The notes under the pieces are model-generated. The model saw only the letters and a program-made list of their open reading frames with translations, was not told the origin of the DNA and made no database searches. A stretch of DNA of 64,000 nt from Streptomyces sp. B21-105 (lineage in GTDB: Bacteria > Actinomycetota > Actinomycetes > Streptomycetales > Streptomycetaceae). Both the position numbers and the translations under genes were made by a program. The stretch spans positions 2,356,001 to 2,420,000 of the forward strand of contig NZ_JARUMJ010000001.1 of assembly GCF_036898465.1 (NCBI RefSeq), read 5' to 3'. Of this stretch, positions 1 through 7,158 are shown piece after piece (position 1 is the stretch's first letter; each line of letters opens with the position of its first letter).

Positions 1-193
1 GGGCGACAGCCCCGAGCTGCTGGGCCGGCCCGGCAGCGAGGACGCGGCGCTGAACTTCGCGTACACCATCCAGTGGTGGCTGTTCGCCGCGGGCGTCCCC
101 GTCGGCTGGCTGATCCTGGTCCGCCGCGAGGCCCGCGAGCGGGCCGCGGCGGCCGCCCGGGAGACGGAGCCGGCCGAGCCGGCGACGGTGTAA
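1..193 (+). CDS. SURF1-family cytochrome oxidase biogenesis protein (C-terminal fragment)
   Basis: Only the last 63 codons are present, read from base 2 to a TAA at 191-193; the start lies upstream of the window. The fragment has an NFAYTIQWW segment, then one hydrophobic helix (LFAAGVPVGWLILV), a basic RREARER patch and an Ala/Glu-rich tail. SURF1 proteins end in this way: a last transmembrane helix introduced by a Tyr-x-x-Gln-Trp motif and followed by positive residues. SURF1 is a membrane factor in cytochrome c oxidase assembly. The name rests on this tail only, so another two-helix membrane protein cannot be excluded. Confidence 0.55.
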   Translation, partial: GDSPELLGRPGSEDAALNFAYTIQWWLFAAGVPVGWLILVRREARERAAAAARETEPAEPATV

Positions 194-553
194 CGCCCCC
201 GCGGCCCCGGCGATCCCCCATCCCGTCCCGCCGTCCCTCCCCGCCCCTCCCCACCCCGTCCCGTCCGCCGCGCGGCTCCGAACCTCTGGGCGGCGTCGGC
301 CGGCGACTCCCGGTCGGGGGGCGGGCACGGCGGCCTCGTCGGCCGCCGCCCACCACGTCCAGGTGCAGGTGCAGGTGCAGGTGCAGGCAAGGTCGTCTTC
401 GCCGTGGCCACGCTGATCGGACTGTGGGCGCCGCACCGGGCGCCGTCGGACCGGGGCGTCGTCTTCTCGTCGACGGCCGCCCCCGCGCACCCGACGTCAC
501 TCCCCCGGCCGCACCCCTGATTGCCTCCCCGGTTCGCCGGGAAACCGCAAGGC
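194..553. other. Intergenic region upstream of the GH15 gene
   Basis: About 360 bases with no convincing gene. It includes a pyrimidine-rich stretch (about 208-270) and a short hexamer run, AGGTGC repeated from about 360, encoding nothing obvious. Long open frames pass through it but have no homologous start and look like GC-rich chance frames. The promoter of the GH15 gene must lie here or upstream; no clear -10/-35 pair was seen. Confidence 0.4.
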
Positions 554-2341
554 GTGCACCCCCGCATCGAGGACTACGCCCTCATCGGCGACGAACAGAC
601 CGCCGCCCTGGTCGGCATGGACGGTTCCGTCGACTGGCTCTGCCTGCCCCGCTTCGACTCCGGAGCCTGCTTCGCCCGCCTCCTCGGCGGCGAGGAGAAC
701 GGCCACTGGCGCATCGCCCCGCGGGGCGTGACGGGCGCCTGCACCCGGCGCCGCTACCGGCCCGACACGCTCGTCCTGGACACCGAGTGGGAGACCGACG
801 ACGGCGCGGTCCGGGTCACCGACCTGATGCCGCAGCGCGATCAGGCCCCCGACGTGGTGCGCGTCGTCGAAGGGCTGCGCGGCCGGGTCACCGTCCGCAG
901 CACGCTGCGGCTGCGCTTCGACTACGGCTGGGTCGTGCCGTGGATGCGCCGCGCCGACGGGCATCACGTGGCGGTCGCGGGACCCGACGCGGTCTGGTTC
1001 CGCAGCGAACCGGGCGTGCACACCTGGGGCGAGGACTTCACCACGCACTCCGAGTTCACCCTCGCCGAGGGCGAGTCGGTCGCCTTCGTACTGACCTGGC
1101 ACCCCTCGCACGAGTCCCGCCCGCCGCTCGTCGACCCGTACGAGGCGCTCGCCGCCAGCGTGGACGACTGGCGGCGATGGGCCGCCCGCTGCCGATACAC
1201 CGGCCCCCACCGGGACGCCGTCGTCCGCTCCCTGATCACCCTCGAGGCCCTCACCTTCCAGCCGACCGGCGGCATCGTGGCCGCGCTCACCACCTCCCTG
1301 CCCGAGGCGCTGGGCGGCGTCCGCAACTGGGACTACCGCTTCTGCTGGCTGCGCGACTCCACCCTCACCCTCGGCGCCCTCCTCGCCGCCGGGTACGAGG
1401 AGGAGGCCGAGGCGTGGCGCAACTGGCTGCTGCGCGCCGTCGCGGGCGACCCGGCGGACCTGCAGATCATGTACGGGCTGTCCGGCGAGCGGCGGCTGCC
1501 CGAGTGCGAGCTGCCCTGGCTCTCCGGCTACGAGGGCTGCACGCCCGTGCGCGTCGGCAACGGCGCCGTGCAGCAGCTCCAGCTGGACGTCTACGGCGAG
1601 GTGATGGACTCCCTGTCGCTGGCCCGGACCTCGGGCATGTCGCCGCGGCCGCACACGTGGTCCCTGCAGTGCGCGCTGATGAACTGGCTCGGCGACAACT
1701 GGCGGCAGCCGGACGAGGGGCTGTGGGAGGTGCGCGGCGGCCGGCGGCAGTTCGTGCACTCCAAGGTCATGGTGTGGGTCGCCGCCGACCGGGCCGTCCG
1801 CGCGCTGGAGGCGTACCCGAAGCTCAGCGGCGACCTGACCGGCTGGCGGGCCCTGCGCGACGAGGTGCACCGCGAGGTGTGCGAGAAGGGCTACGACCCG
1901 CGCCGCAACACGTTCACCCAGTCCTACGGCTCGGCCGACCTGGACGCCGCCCTGCTGCTCATCCCACGCGTCGGCTTCCTGCCGCCGGACGACCCGCGCG
2001 TCGTCGGCACCGTCGACGCGGTCCGTGCGGAGCTCGGGCACGACGGCCTGCTGCGCCGCTACAGCACCGAGGGCAGGGCCGTCGACGGGCTGCCGGGCGA
2101 CGAGGGCGCTTTCCTGGCCTGCTCGTTCTGGCTCGCCGACGCCCTGCACATGATCGGCCGCACGGAGGAGGCCCGGGAGCTGTTCGAACGGCTGGTGGGC
2201 CTGGCCAACGACGTGGGGCTGCTGGCGGAGGAGTACGACCCGGTGGCCGGCCGACACCTCGGCAACTTCCCGCAGGCGTTCAGTCACATCGGCCTGGTGA
2301 ACACCGCCCTCGCCCTGTTCGAAGGCGAGGAGGCAGGATAG
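554..2341 (+). CDS. Glycoside hydrolase family 15 protein (glucoamylase/trehalase-like)
   Basis: A 595-residue cytoplasmic GH15 enzyme with no signal peptide; the family releases glucose from alpha-glucans or trehalose with inversion. It opens with the hallmark RIEDYALIGD and DGSVDWLCLPRFDS, and the (alpha/alpha)6 barrel shows RNWDYRFCWLRD and a GNGAVQQLQLDVYGEV segment in the middle, as in actinobacterial 600-residue GH15 proteins. GTG at 554 is preferred because it puts the conserved PRIEDYALIGD at the N-terminus; an upstream TTG at 521 would add 11 unlikely residues. The next gene starts 5 bases after the stop, so the pair is probably co-transcribed. Substrate (maltodextrin, trehalose or other) cannot be told from sequence. 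Confidence 0.9.
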   Translation: MHPRIEDYALIGDEQTAALVGMDGSVDWLCLPRFDSGACFARLLGGEENGHWRIAPRGVTGACTRRRYRPDTLVLDTEWETDDGAVRVTDLMPQRDQAPDVVRVVEGLRGRVTVRSTLRLRFDYGWVVPWMRRADGHHVAVAGPDAVWFRSEPGVHTWGEDFTTHSEFTLAEGESVAFVLTWHPSHESRPPLVDPYEALAASVDDWRRWAARCRYTGPHRDAVVRSLITLEALTFQPTGGIVAALTTSLPEALGGVRNWDYRFCWLRDSTLTLGALLAAGYEEEAEAWRNWLLRAVAGDPADLQIMYGLSGERRLPECELPWLSGYEGCTPVRVGNGAVQQLQLDVYGEVMDSLSLARTSGMSPRPHTWSLQCALMNWLGDNWRQPDEGLWEVRGGRRQFVHSKVMVWVAADRAVRALEAYPKLSGDLTGWRALRDEVHREVCEKGYDPRRNTFTQSYGSADLDAALLLIPRVGFLPPDDPRVVGTVDAVRAELGHDGLLRRYSTEGRAVDGLPGDEGAFLACSFWLADALHMIGRTEEARELFERLVGLANDVGLLAEEYDPVAGRHLGNFPQAFSHIGLVNTALALFEGEEAG

Positions 2342-2346
2342 ACGCC

Positions 2347-3102
2347 ATGGATCTTGGACTGAAGGACCGGGTGTACGTCGTCACCGGGAGCACGCGCGGA
2401 CTCGGCAAGGCCGCCGCGCGCGAGCTCGTCGCGGACGGCGCGAAGGTCGTCCTCACCGGTCGGGACGAGAAGCGCGTCGCGGACGCCGCGGCCGAGCTGG
2501 GGCCGAACGCCGTCGGGGTCGCCGTGGACAACGCCGACCCCGGCGCTGCTGCCCGGCTGATCGGAGCGGCGCGGGACGCCTTCGGCGGATTCGACGGGGT
2601 GCTGGTGAGCGTGGGCGGCCCGCCGCCCGGGTTCGTCGCCGACAACACGGACGAGCAGTGGCAGAGCGCCTTCGAGTCGGTGTTCCTCGGGGCGGTCCGG
2701 CTGGCCCGGGCGGCGGCCGCCGAGCTGGAGGCGGGCGGGGTCATCGGGTTCGTGCTGTCGGGCTCGGTGCACGAGCCGATCCCCGGGCTGACCATCTCCA
2801 ACGGCCTGCGGCCCGGGCTGGCCGGGTTCGCCAAGTCGCTCGCCGACGAGCTGGGGCCGCGCGGCATCCGGGTGGTGGGCCTGCTGCCGGCGCGCATCGA
2901 CACCGACCGGGTGCGGGAGCTGGACGGCCTGTCGGCCGACCCCGAGGCGACCCGGGCAGCGAACGAGTCCCGGATCCCGCTGCGGCGCTACGGCCTTCCG
3001 GAGGAGTTCGGGCGGACGGCCGCGTTCCTGCTGTCGCCGGCCGCCTCTTACCTGACCGGCCTCATGCTGCCCGTCGACGGCGGCATGCGCCACGGTTTCT
3101 GA
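2347..3102 (+). CDS. SDR-family oxidoreductase, atypical catalytic site
   Basis: A 251-residue short-chain dehydrogenase/reductase. The Rossmann fold starts at once with VVTGSTRGLGKAAA (TGxxxGxG cofactor motif), and the C-terminus ends LTGLMLPVDGGM as in FabG-like proteins. At the catalytic position (SGSVHEPIPGLTISNGLR) the usual Tyr-x-x-x-Lys is not evident: Asn and Arg occupy the expected places. That pattern is known in a subgroup of SDRs annotated as 3-oxoacyl reductase-like. ATG at 2347 follows the GH15 stop by 5 bases, suggesting one operon. The substrate is unknown, and because of the active-site change reductase activity should not be assumed. Confidence 0.85.
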   Translation: MDLGLKDRVYVVTGSTRGLGKAAARELVADGAKVVLTGRDEKRVADAAAELGPNAVGVAVDNADPGAAARLIGAARDAFGGFDGVLVSVGGPPPGFVADNTDEQWQSAFESVFLGAVRLARAAAAELEAGGVIGFVLSGSVHEPIPGLTISNGLRPGLAGFAKSLADELGPRGIRVVGLLPARIDTDRVRELDGLSADPEATRAANESRIPLRRYGLPEEFGRTAAFLLSPAASYLTGLMLPVDGGMRHGF

Positions 3103-3114
3103 CAGCGGAACGCG

Positions 3115-3525
3115 CCACGGGGCCGCCGGCAGGACCCGGCGCGGAGGCCGACGCCGGGACGCGGCGCGGGAACCGACGACAGAACGCGGCAGACGACAGT
3201 ACCCGGCACGGGGCCAAGGGGCGGGACGAGGAGCGGGAGGTCGAGCCGGGCCCGGCGCGGGATCGACGCCGGGACGCGCGGGGGGCCGAGGGCGGGACGC
3301 GGCACGGGAACCCGACGGCAGGACGCGGCACGGGATCGACGGCAGGACGCGGCGCGGGGGGCCGAGGGCGGGACGCGGCACAGGATCCGACGGCAGGACG
3401 CGGCGCGGGATCGACGCCGGGACGAGGCGCGGGGGCCGAGGGCGGAACGCCACGCGAGGGCCGACGCCGGGACGCCGCGCGGGGACCGACGGGGACAGCG
3501 GCGCGGAGGGGCTTCGGGCTGGTCG
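3115..3525. repeat. Degenerate GC-rich minisatellite between convergent genes
   Basis: The whole gap between the SDR stop (3102) and the AmaP stop (3547) is filled with imperfect copies of a roughly 22-25 base unit built on GACGCGGCRCGGGATCGACG, with variants such as GGGGGCCGAGGGCGGGACGC. Copies vary in length, so the array is old or recombining. Long open frames through it on both strands are products of the repeat and are not called as genes. Confidence 0.8.
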
Positions 3526-3546
3526 TCCGTTGGGCGGGCAGTGCGG

Positions 3547-4125
3547 TCAGCTGACCCTCTCCGACTTGTGGTGGGCCGTCGTCAGGCGGACCTCGGCCGG
3601 CAGCGCCCGCAGTGCCGCCGAGTCCCGCGCGTGGGCCAGCGCGTGGTCGCTGAGGTCGCCCAGGACCGTCACCGGCTCCGCGTGCGGCTCCAGCAGCAGA
3701 CGCGCCCGTGCCTCGGGGGCCTCGCTCCGCCCGGTCAGCCGGACGTGCGCCCGGGCGACGCCGTCCAGCCGGGCCGCCTCGCCCGACAGCACCCCTTCCA
3801 GGGCATGGCCCCGCAGCAGCGCTCCCGCGCCGTCCCCGGTGTCGACGAGGACCTCGGCGAGCCGGCGGCGGCGCAGGACCGCGCTCAGCCACCACAGCGC
3901 GAGCAGGACGAGGAGGGCCAGGACGGCGATCACCGTCGGCCACCACCACGCCTCGCCGCGCCAGCGGGTGCGATCGGCGACGCTGAGGAGCGTGTCGTGC
4001 GGGCCGTCGTGCAGCCACCAGGACGGCGGGGGCGAGCCGAGCCCCACGGCCAGCACCGCGCCGCCGACGGCGAGCAGCACCAGTCCGACGAGGCCGACGA
4101 GCACACGGTTGACGGTCCCGGACAT
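3547..4125 (-). CDS. amaP: Alkaline shock response membrane anchor protein AmaP
   Basis: A 192-residue protein starting MSGTVNRVL, with a first transmembrane helix at about residues 6-30 and a second at about 60-82 (WPTVIAVLALLVLLALWW), followed by a soluble domain. This two-helix hairpin plus C-terminal domain is the AmaP/DUF6286-type architecture. In Gram-positives AmaP tethers Asp23 to the membrane. It is the last gene of a minus-strand block holding two Asp23-like proteins, DUF6286 and a small membrane protein. Five bases separate it from the upstream DUF6286 stop, so it is probably translated from the same message. Confidence 0.8.
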   Translation of the reverse strand: MSGTVNRVLVGLVGLVLLAVGGAVLAVGLGSPPPSWWLHDGPHDTLLSVADRTRWRGEAWWWPTVIAVLALLVLLALWWLSAVLRRRRLAEVLVDTGDGAGALLRGHALEGVLSGEAARLDGVARAHVRLTGRSEAPEARARLLLEPHAEPVTVLGDLSDHALAHARDSAALRALPAEVRLTTAHHKSERVS

Positions 4126-4130
4126 CGCCC

Positions 4131-4769
4131 TCAGCCCTTCTTTCCGGTGGCGCGGCGCACATGGACGGAGAGCGTGAGCGGCCGGACCAGTCCCAGGCCG
4201 CGGACCGCGTCGCCGAGGACGGAGTCCAGGTCGGCGCGGACGTCGTCCAGATCCCGGAAGTGGGAGACGACGAACACGTCGGCCTTGCGGCGGCCGGCGC
4301 GCGCCCGCGCCGACCGCACGCCCGCGACCTCCATGGCCCGGTCGCGCAGCACCAGGGCGGCGGCGGCGCGGTGGAGGCCGGCTCGTACGTCGGGGCGGGG
4401 CCGGCGCATCGGCAGCATCTGCCGAACGCCCGGCGTGACGGCCAGGACGACCAGCCACAGGCCGAGAGCGGCCGCGATCCCGGCGCCGACGAGCACCCAT
4501 GTGTCGTCGAGGGGTCGCTCGGCGAGCCGCCGGGCGAGTCCGCGCCGCCAGGCCATGGCGGGCCGGTGGGCGCGGACGGCGATCACGTCGTAGAGGAACA
4601 CGCCCGCGACCGCCGCCAGCAGGACCGCGACGACGCCGGCGGGGACGCGGCGCGCCGACCAGAACCGGTGGTCGGCGCGGCCGCCGTCGGACCGGCCGGG
4701 CGGGGCCTCGTCCGGGGACTTGTCCAGAATGGTCGCCGTGCCGTTCTGCAAGTCTCCGGGCTCACTCAT
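4131..4769 (-). CDS. DUF6286 domain-containing membrane protein
   Basis: A 212-residue protein with a Pro/Asp-rich cytoplasmic start and two hydrophobic helices (about residues 43-66, GVVAVLLAAVAGVFLYDVIAV, and 92-113, WVLVGAGIAAALGLWLVVLAV). Its soluble C-terminal domain ends VRPLTLSVHVRRATGKKG. The layout parallels AmaP and matches DUF6286 proteins, which occur in actinobacterial Asp23/Gls24 clusters. Its ATG overlaps the stop of the upstream Asp23-like gene by four bases (ATGA), so translation is coupled. Function is unknown; a membrane scaffold for the Asp23 proteins is an inference from context. Confidence 0.8.
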   Translation of the reverse strand: MSEPGDLQNGTATILDKSPDEAPPGRSDGGRADHRFWSARRVPAGVVAVLLAAVAGVFLYDVIAVRAHRPAMAWRRGLARRLAERPLDDTWVLVGAGIAAALGLWLVVLAVTPGVRQMLPMRRPRPDVRAGLHRAAAALVLRDRAMEVAGVRSARARAGRRKADVFVVSHFRDLDDVRADLDSVLGDAVRGLGLVRPLTLSVHVRRATGKKG

Positions 4770-5197
4770 CGCGTCCTCCCGTGTGCCGCGCCGGGGTCCG
4801 GCGCCAGGTGGAGCCGTTCGACCTGGACGGCGACCTCCGGAACCGTCATTCCCGCCAACGCGCCCACCCGCTCGGTGACATGCCGACGCACGGCGCGACA
4901 GCGGGCGCCTAGGTCGGCCGGGTAGCCGAGTTCGAGCTGCACGTGGATGTGCGCGGCGTCGACGGGGCCTTCCCCGCCCGAGGCCGGGTGCGCGTGCGGG
5001 CGTACGACGACGGTGGCGTGCGGGCGGCCGACGCCCTGCGGCAGCGAACCCACCGCCTCGCGCGCGGCCTGCGCGGCGATCTTCGCCACGACCCGGTCGG
5101 CGACGCGGGTCGCGCCGCGTACGCCCTGGGGGACGCCGGCGGCCCGGCGTACGCCGAACGCGCCGTCGGCGTCGCCTCCCCCGCTCACCGGGCTCAC
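4766..5197 (-). CDS. Divergent Asp23/Gls24-like envelope stress protein
   Basis: A 143-residue protein. The start is taken at GTG 5197 because that codon overlaps the stop of the upstream 61-residue gene as GTGA; longer frames run through that gene. The segment RVADRVVAKIAAQAAREAVGS corresponds to the Asp23 core (compare GVVEKIAGLAARDVLGV in the neighbour at 5488). Then come an alternating beta region (HIHVQLELGYPADL) and RRHVTERVGALAGMTVPEVAVQVERL, close in pattern to the Asp23 C-terminal half. It is shorter and more divergent than the canonical paralogue. A role in cell-envelope homeostasis is inferred from family and operon. Confidence 0.75.
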   Translation of the reverse strand: MSPVSGGGDADGAFGVRRAAGVPQGVRGATRVADRVVAKIAAQAAREAVGSLPQGVGRPHATVVVRPHAHPASGGEGPVDAAHIHVQLELGYPADLGARCRAVRRHVTERVGALAGMTVPEVAVQVERLHLAPDPGAAHGRTR

Positions 5198-5379
5198 CGG
5201 CGCCGGTCGTCGCGGGTGCGGAAGAAGTCGCCGAGCTCCAGGTCCCCCTCCAGGAGCCTGCCGACGACGAACCCGACGGCGCCCAGCGCCGCCACCAGCA
5301 GAAAGGCCCCGAATCCGCCGAAGTATCCGGCGAAGCCCAGCGCCATACCGGCGATCATGCCGACCACGGCCATGCTCAA
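5194..5379 (-). CDS. Small membrane protein of the Asp23 cluster (DUF2273-like)
   Basis: A 61-residue protein, almost entirely one or two hydrophobic helices (MAVVGMIAGMALGFAGYFGGFGAFLLVAALGAVGFVVGRLL) with an acidic/basic tail ELGDFFRTRDDRRR. Small Gly-rich membrane proteins of this form (DUF2273 type) accompany Asp23/AmaP in Gram-positives. The stop overlaps the next gene start (GTGA). Only 108 bases separate it from the canonical Asp23 gene upstream, so one operon is likely. Confidence 0.75.
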   Translation of the reverse strand: MSMAVVGMIAGMALGFAGYFGGFGAFLLVAALGAVGFVVGRLLEGDLELGDFFRTRDDRRR

Positions 5380-5464
5380 GGTGCGCTCCCCTCGGCGGTC
5401 CGGTCACCCGGCCGTCTGCGTCTCATCTTCGTGTCGTCTTCGTCGTCCGCGCCGTTCGCGTCAT

Positions 5465-5496
5465 CCGCGTCTCACTGGATCCGCGTTTCACTGGAT
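5465..5496. repeat. 16-base tandem duplication spanning the Asp23 stop codon
   Basis: Two copies of CCGCGTYTCACTGGAT, at 5465-5480 and 5481-5496, differ by one base. The right-hand copy contains the TGA of the Asp23 gene (5488-5490 on the minus strand), and the left copy repeats a TGA at 5472-5474. It therefore looks like a duplication of the gene end. Confidence 0.85.
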
Positions 5497-5970
5497 CCGG
5501 GGCTCCGGCTCCTCGTCCTCCTCGTCGGGCAGTTTGACGTCGCTCACCGCGATGTTGACCTCGACGACCTCCAGGCCCGTCATTCGCTCCACCGCCGCGA
5601 TCACGTTCTCCCGCACGGCCTGGGCGACATCGGCGATGGCCACGCCGTAGTCGACGACGATCTCGAGGTCGAGGGCCGTCTGCACCTCGCCGACCTCGGC
5701 CTTGACGCCCCGGGAGACCGACTTCGAGCCGCCGGGCACCCGGTCGCGCACGGCGCCGAAGGTACGGCTGATGCCGCTGCCCATGGCGTGCACGCCGAGG
5801 ACGTCCCGGGCCGCGAGGCCGGCGATCTTCTCCACCACCCCGTCGGCGATGGTGGTCCGCCCTCGGGTCGCCGGGGCCCCGCCGCCGCGCCTTGCCGCCT
5901 TGCGGGTCTGCAGCGGCTCGCCCTCGCCGTCTGGGGTATGCGTACGGATCTGCTCCGTTGACTCGCTCAT
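5488..5970 (-). CDS. Asp23/Gls24 family envelope stress response protein
   Basis: A 160-residue protein. The N-terminal 38 residues are polar and probably disordered; the Asp23 domain follows (RTTIADGVVEKIAGLAARDVLGV, then a beta-rich LDLEIVVDYGVAIADVAQAVRENV, then GLEVVEVNIAVSDVKL) and the tail is acidic (DEEDEEPEPRIQ). Asp23 proteins are abundant membrane-associated factors induced by alkaline or envelope stress. This is the first gene of the minus-strand block, about 100 bases from the divergent gene at 6074, so the promoter for the block probably lies in 5971-6073. Its stop sits inside a 16-base duplication. Confidence 0.9.
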   Translation of the reverse strand: MSESTEQIRTHTPDGEGEPLQTRKAARRGGGAPATRGRTTIADGVVEKIAGLAARDVLGVHAMGSGISRTFGAVRDRVPGGSKSVSRGVKAEVGEVQTALDLEIVVDYGVAIADVAQAVRENVIAAVERMTGLEVVEVNIAVSDVKLPDEEDEEPEPRIQ

Positions 5971-6073
5971 CGCCGTACGTCCTTACGTCCGATTCGTAGC
6001 GTTTCGTCATCCCTTCTGACCACGGTAAGCGCGGTTGCCCGACCTCGCCCCGGGGATGCGGCAGGCTGGAGCA

Positions 6074-6973
6074 ATGACGGCGGACGGATGGACGGGCGCG
6101 GTACGGCACCGGCTGGGCCTCGGCAGACTGCTTCCCCTCGGCGGCCCGCGGGACGGCGCGTGGCTCACCGAGGCGGCCGCGGAGGCGGTGCTGCGACGGG
6201 CGGTGCGGGATGTCGCGGGTGTGCGGCTGGGAGTGCTGCGGCTGGGGCTCGCCGATCCGGACGGGCCGTTCGAGCCCGCCGTGCCGGCTCCGCCGAGTGC
6301 GCTGCCGCCGGGGCCGCTGCGGGTGAGCGCGGAGTGCGCGGCGTCGGCCTCCGAGCCGCTGCCGACGACGACGGCACGGTTGCGGAGCACCCTGGCGACG
6401 GCTGCCGCGCAGCGGCTCGGGCTGGTGGTGTCGGAGATCGACCTGCGAGTGACGGAACTGCTCGGCGCAGAGCCGCACCCTGGGCCGGACATGGCGGCGG
6501 ACGCCGCGTCGGGTACGGATGCGCATGCCGGGCCGGCCATGGAGGCGGACGCCGGGCCGGGCCTGGGGACCGGCGCGGACGCGGGCGCACGGCTCGGGGC
6601 GGAGCAGCGCACGGACGCGGGCGCGCGGTGGAGGGCGGGGGCGGGGGCCGAGCCCGGCCGGCCGGCCCGGGCGGGTGGCCCGGCGCCTGCGGTGCCGGGC
6701 GGGGCCGTGGCGACGGGCGACGAGGCCCTCGCGGCCGCGGCGGCCCTGGCGGTGCCGGGGGTGACCGGCACGAGCGGCGTTCTCGGACGGGCGGTCCGTC
6801 TCGAGGAGCGCCAGGACACGACGGCGGCGCTGCCGCACCGCCACGCCCAGCTGGAGATCACGGCGGCGGCGACCCACCGCACGCTGGACGTGGTGCTCGC
6901 GGTCCGCACCGCCGTGTCGGCGGCCCTGCCGGACCGTCCGACGGTCACCGTGCTGGTGACGGCGGTCGACTGA
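6074..6973 (+). CDS. Conserved Streptomyces protein ('nucleopolyhedrovirus P10 family' type)
   Basis: A 299-residue protein. ATG 6074 is chosen over an in-frame ATG at 6035 because GGAG sits five bases upstream. Residues 1-140 are folded-looking (TADGWTGAVRHRLGLGRLLPLGGPRDGAWL, then VLRRAVRDVAGVR). Then comes a low-complexity Ala/Gly/Asp linker with repeats of DAGPGL, and a C-terminal part (ALAVPGVTGTSGVLG...VVLAVRTAVSAALPDRPTVTVLVTAVD) reminiscent of an Asp23 repeat. Streptomyces databases often label such neighbours of Asp23 genes as P10 family, a name I recall and consider uninformative. Divergence from the Asp23 operon suggests a linked envelope role. Confidence 0.6.
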   Translation: MTADGWTGAVRHRLGLGRLLPLGGPRDGAWLTEAAAEAVLRRAVRDVAGVRLGVLRLGLADPDGPFEPAVPAPPSALPPGPLRVSAECAASASEPLPTTTARLRSTLATAAAQRLGLVVSEIDLRVTELLGAEPHPGPDMAADAASGTDAHAGPAMEADAGPGLGTGADAGARLGAEQRTDAGARWRAGAGAEPGRPARAGGPAPAVPGGAVATGDEALAAAAALAVPGVTGTSGVLGRAVRLEERQDTTAALPHRHAQLEITAAATHRTLDVVLAVRTAVSAALPDRPTVTVLVTAVD

Positions 6974-7091
6974 TCGACCGTGAACGGCAACGTTCGGCCG
7001 GCGCCCCCGCCCCGCAGCGCCGGCCGGACGGGCGCGGGCGCACGGGTCACGGGGAACGCCGGACGGCGGCCTCAGGCCTCAGGCCCCAGAC

Positions 7092-7154
7092 GTCAGGCGT
7101 CAGGCGTCAGGCGTCAGGCGTCAGGCGTCAGGCGTCAGGCGTCAGGCGTCAGCC
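7092..7154. repeat. Perfect heptanucleotide tandem array (GTCAGGC)8
   Basis: Eight exact head-to-tail copies of GTCAGGC occupy 7092-7147, with a ninth degenerate copy (GTCAGCC) up to 7154 and related CTCAGGC units just before (about 7072-7083). It fills the gap between two convergent genes and ends four bases before the stop of the enoyl-CoA hydratase gene at 7159. Perfect conservation of all eight copies implies recent slippage expansion. Confidence 0.95.
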
Positions 7155-7158
7155 GGGG

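Noticed and set aside
73..3102. A 1009-codon plus-strand open frame joining the start of the window to the SDR
   Set aside because: Only its last 251 codons match a family (the SDR, start 2347). The rest is an out-of-frame reading of the GH15 gene and of intergenic GC-rich DNA, with Arg/Pro-rich composition typical of shadow frames.
3062..4162. Long minus-strand frame through the 3.1-3.5 kb repeat
   Set aside because: Arg/Pro/Ala repeats encoded by the minisatellite; no start context and no domain. It is out of frame with AmaP.
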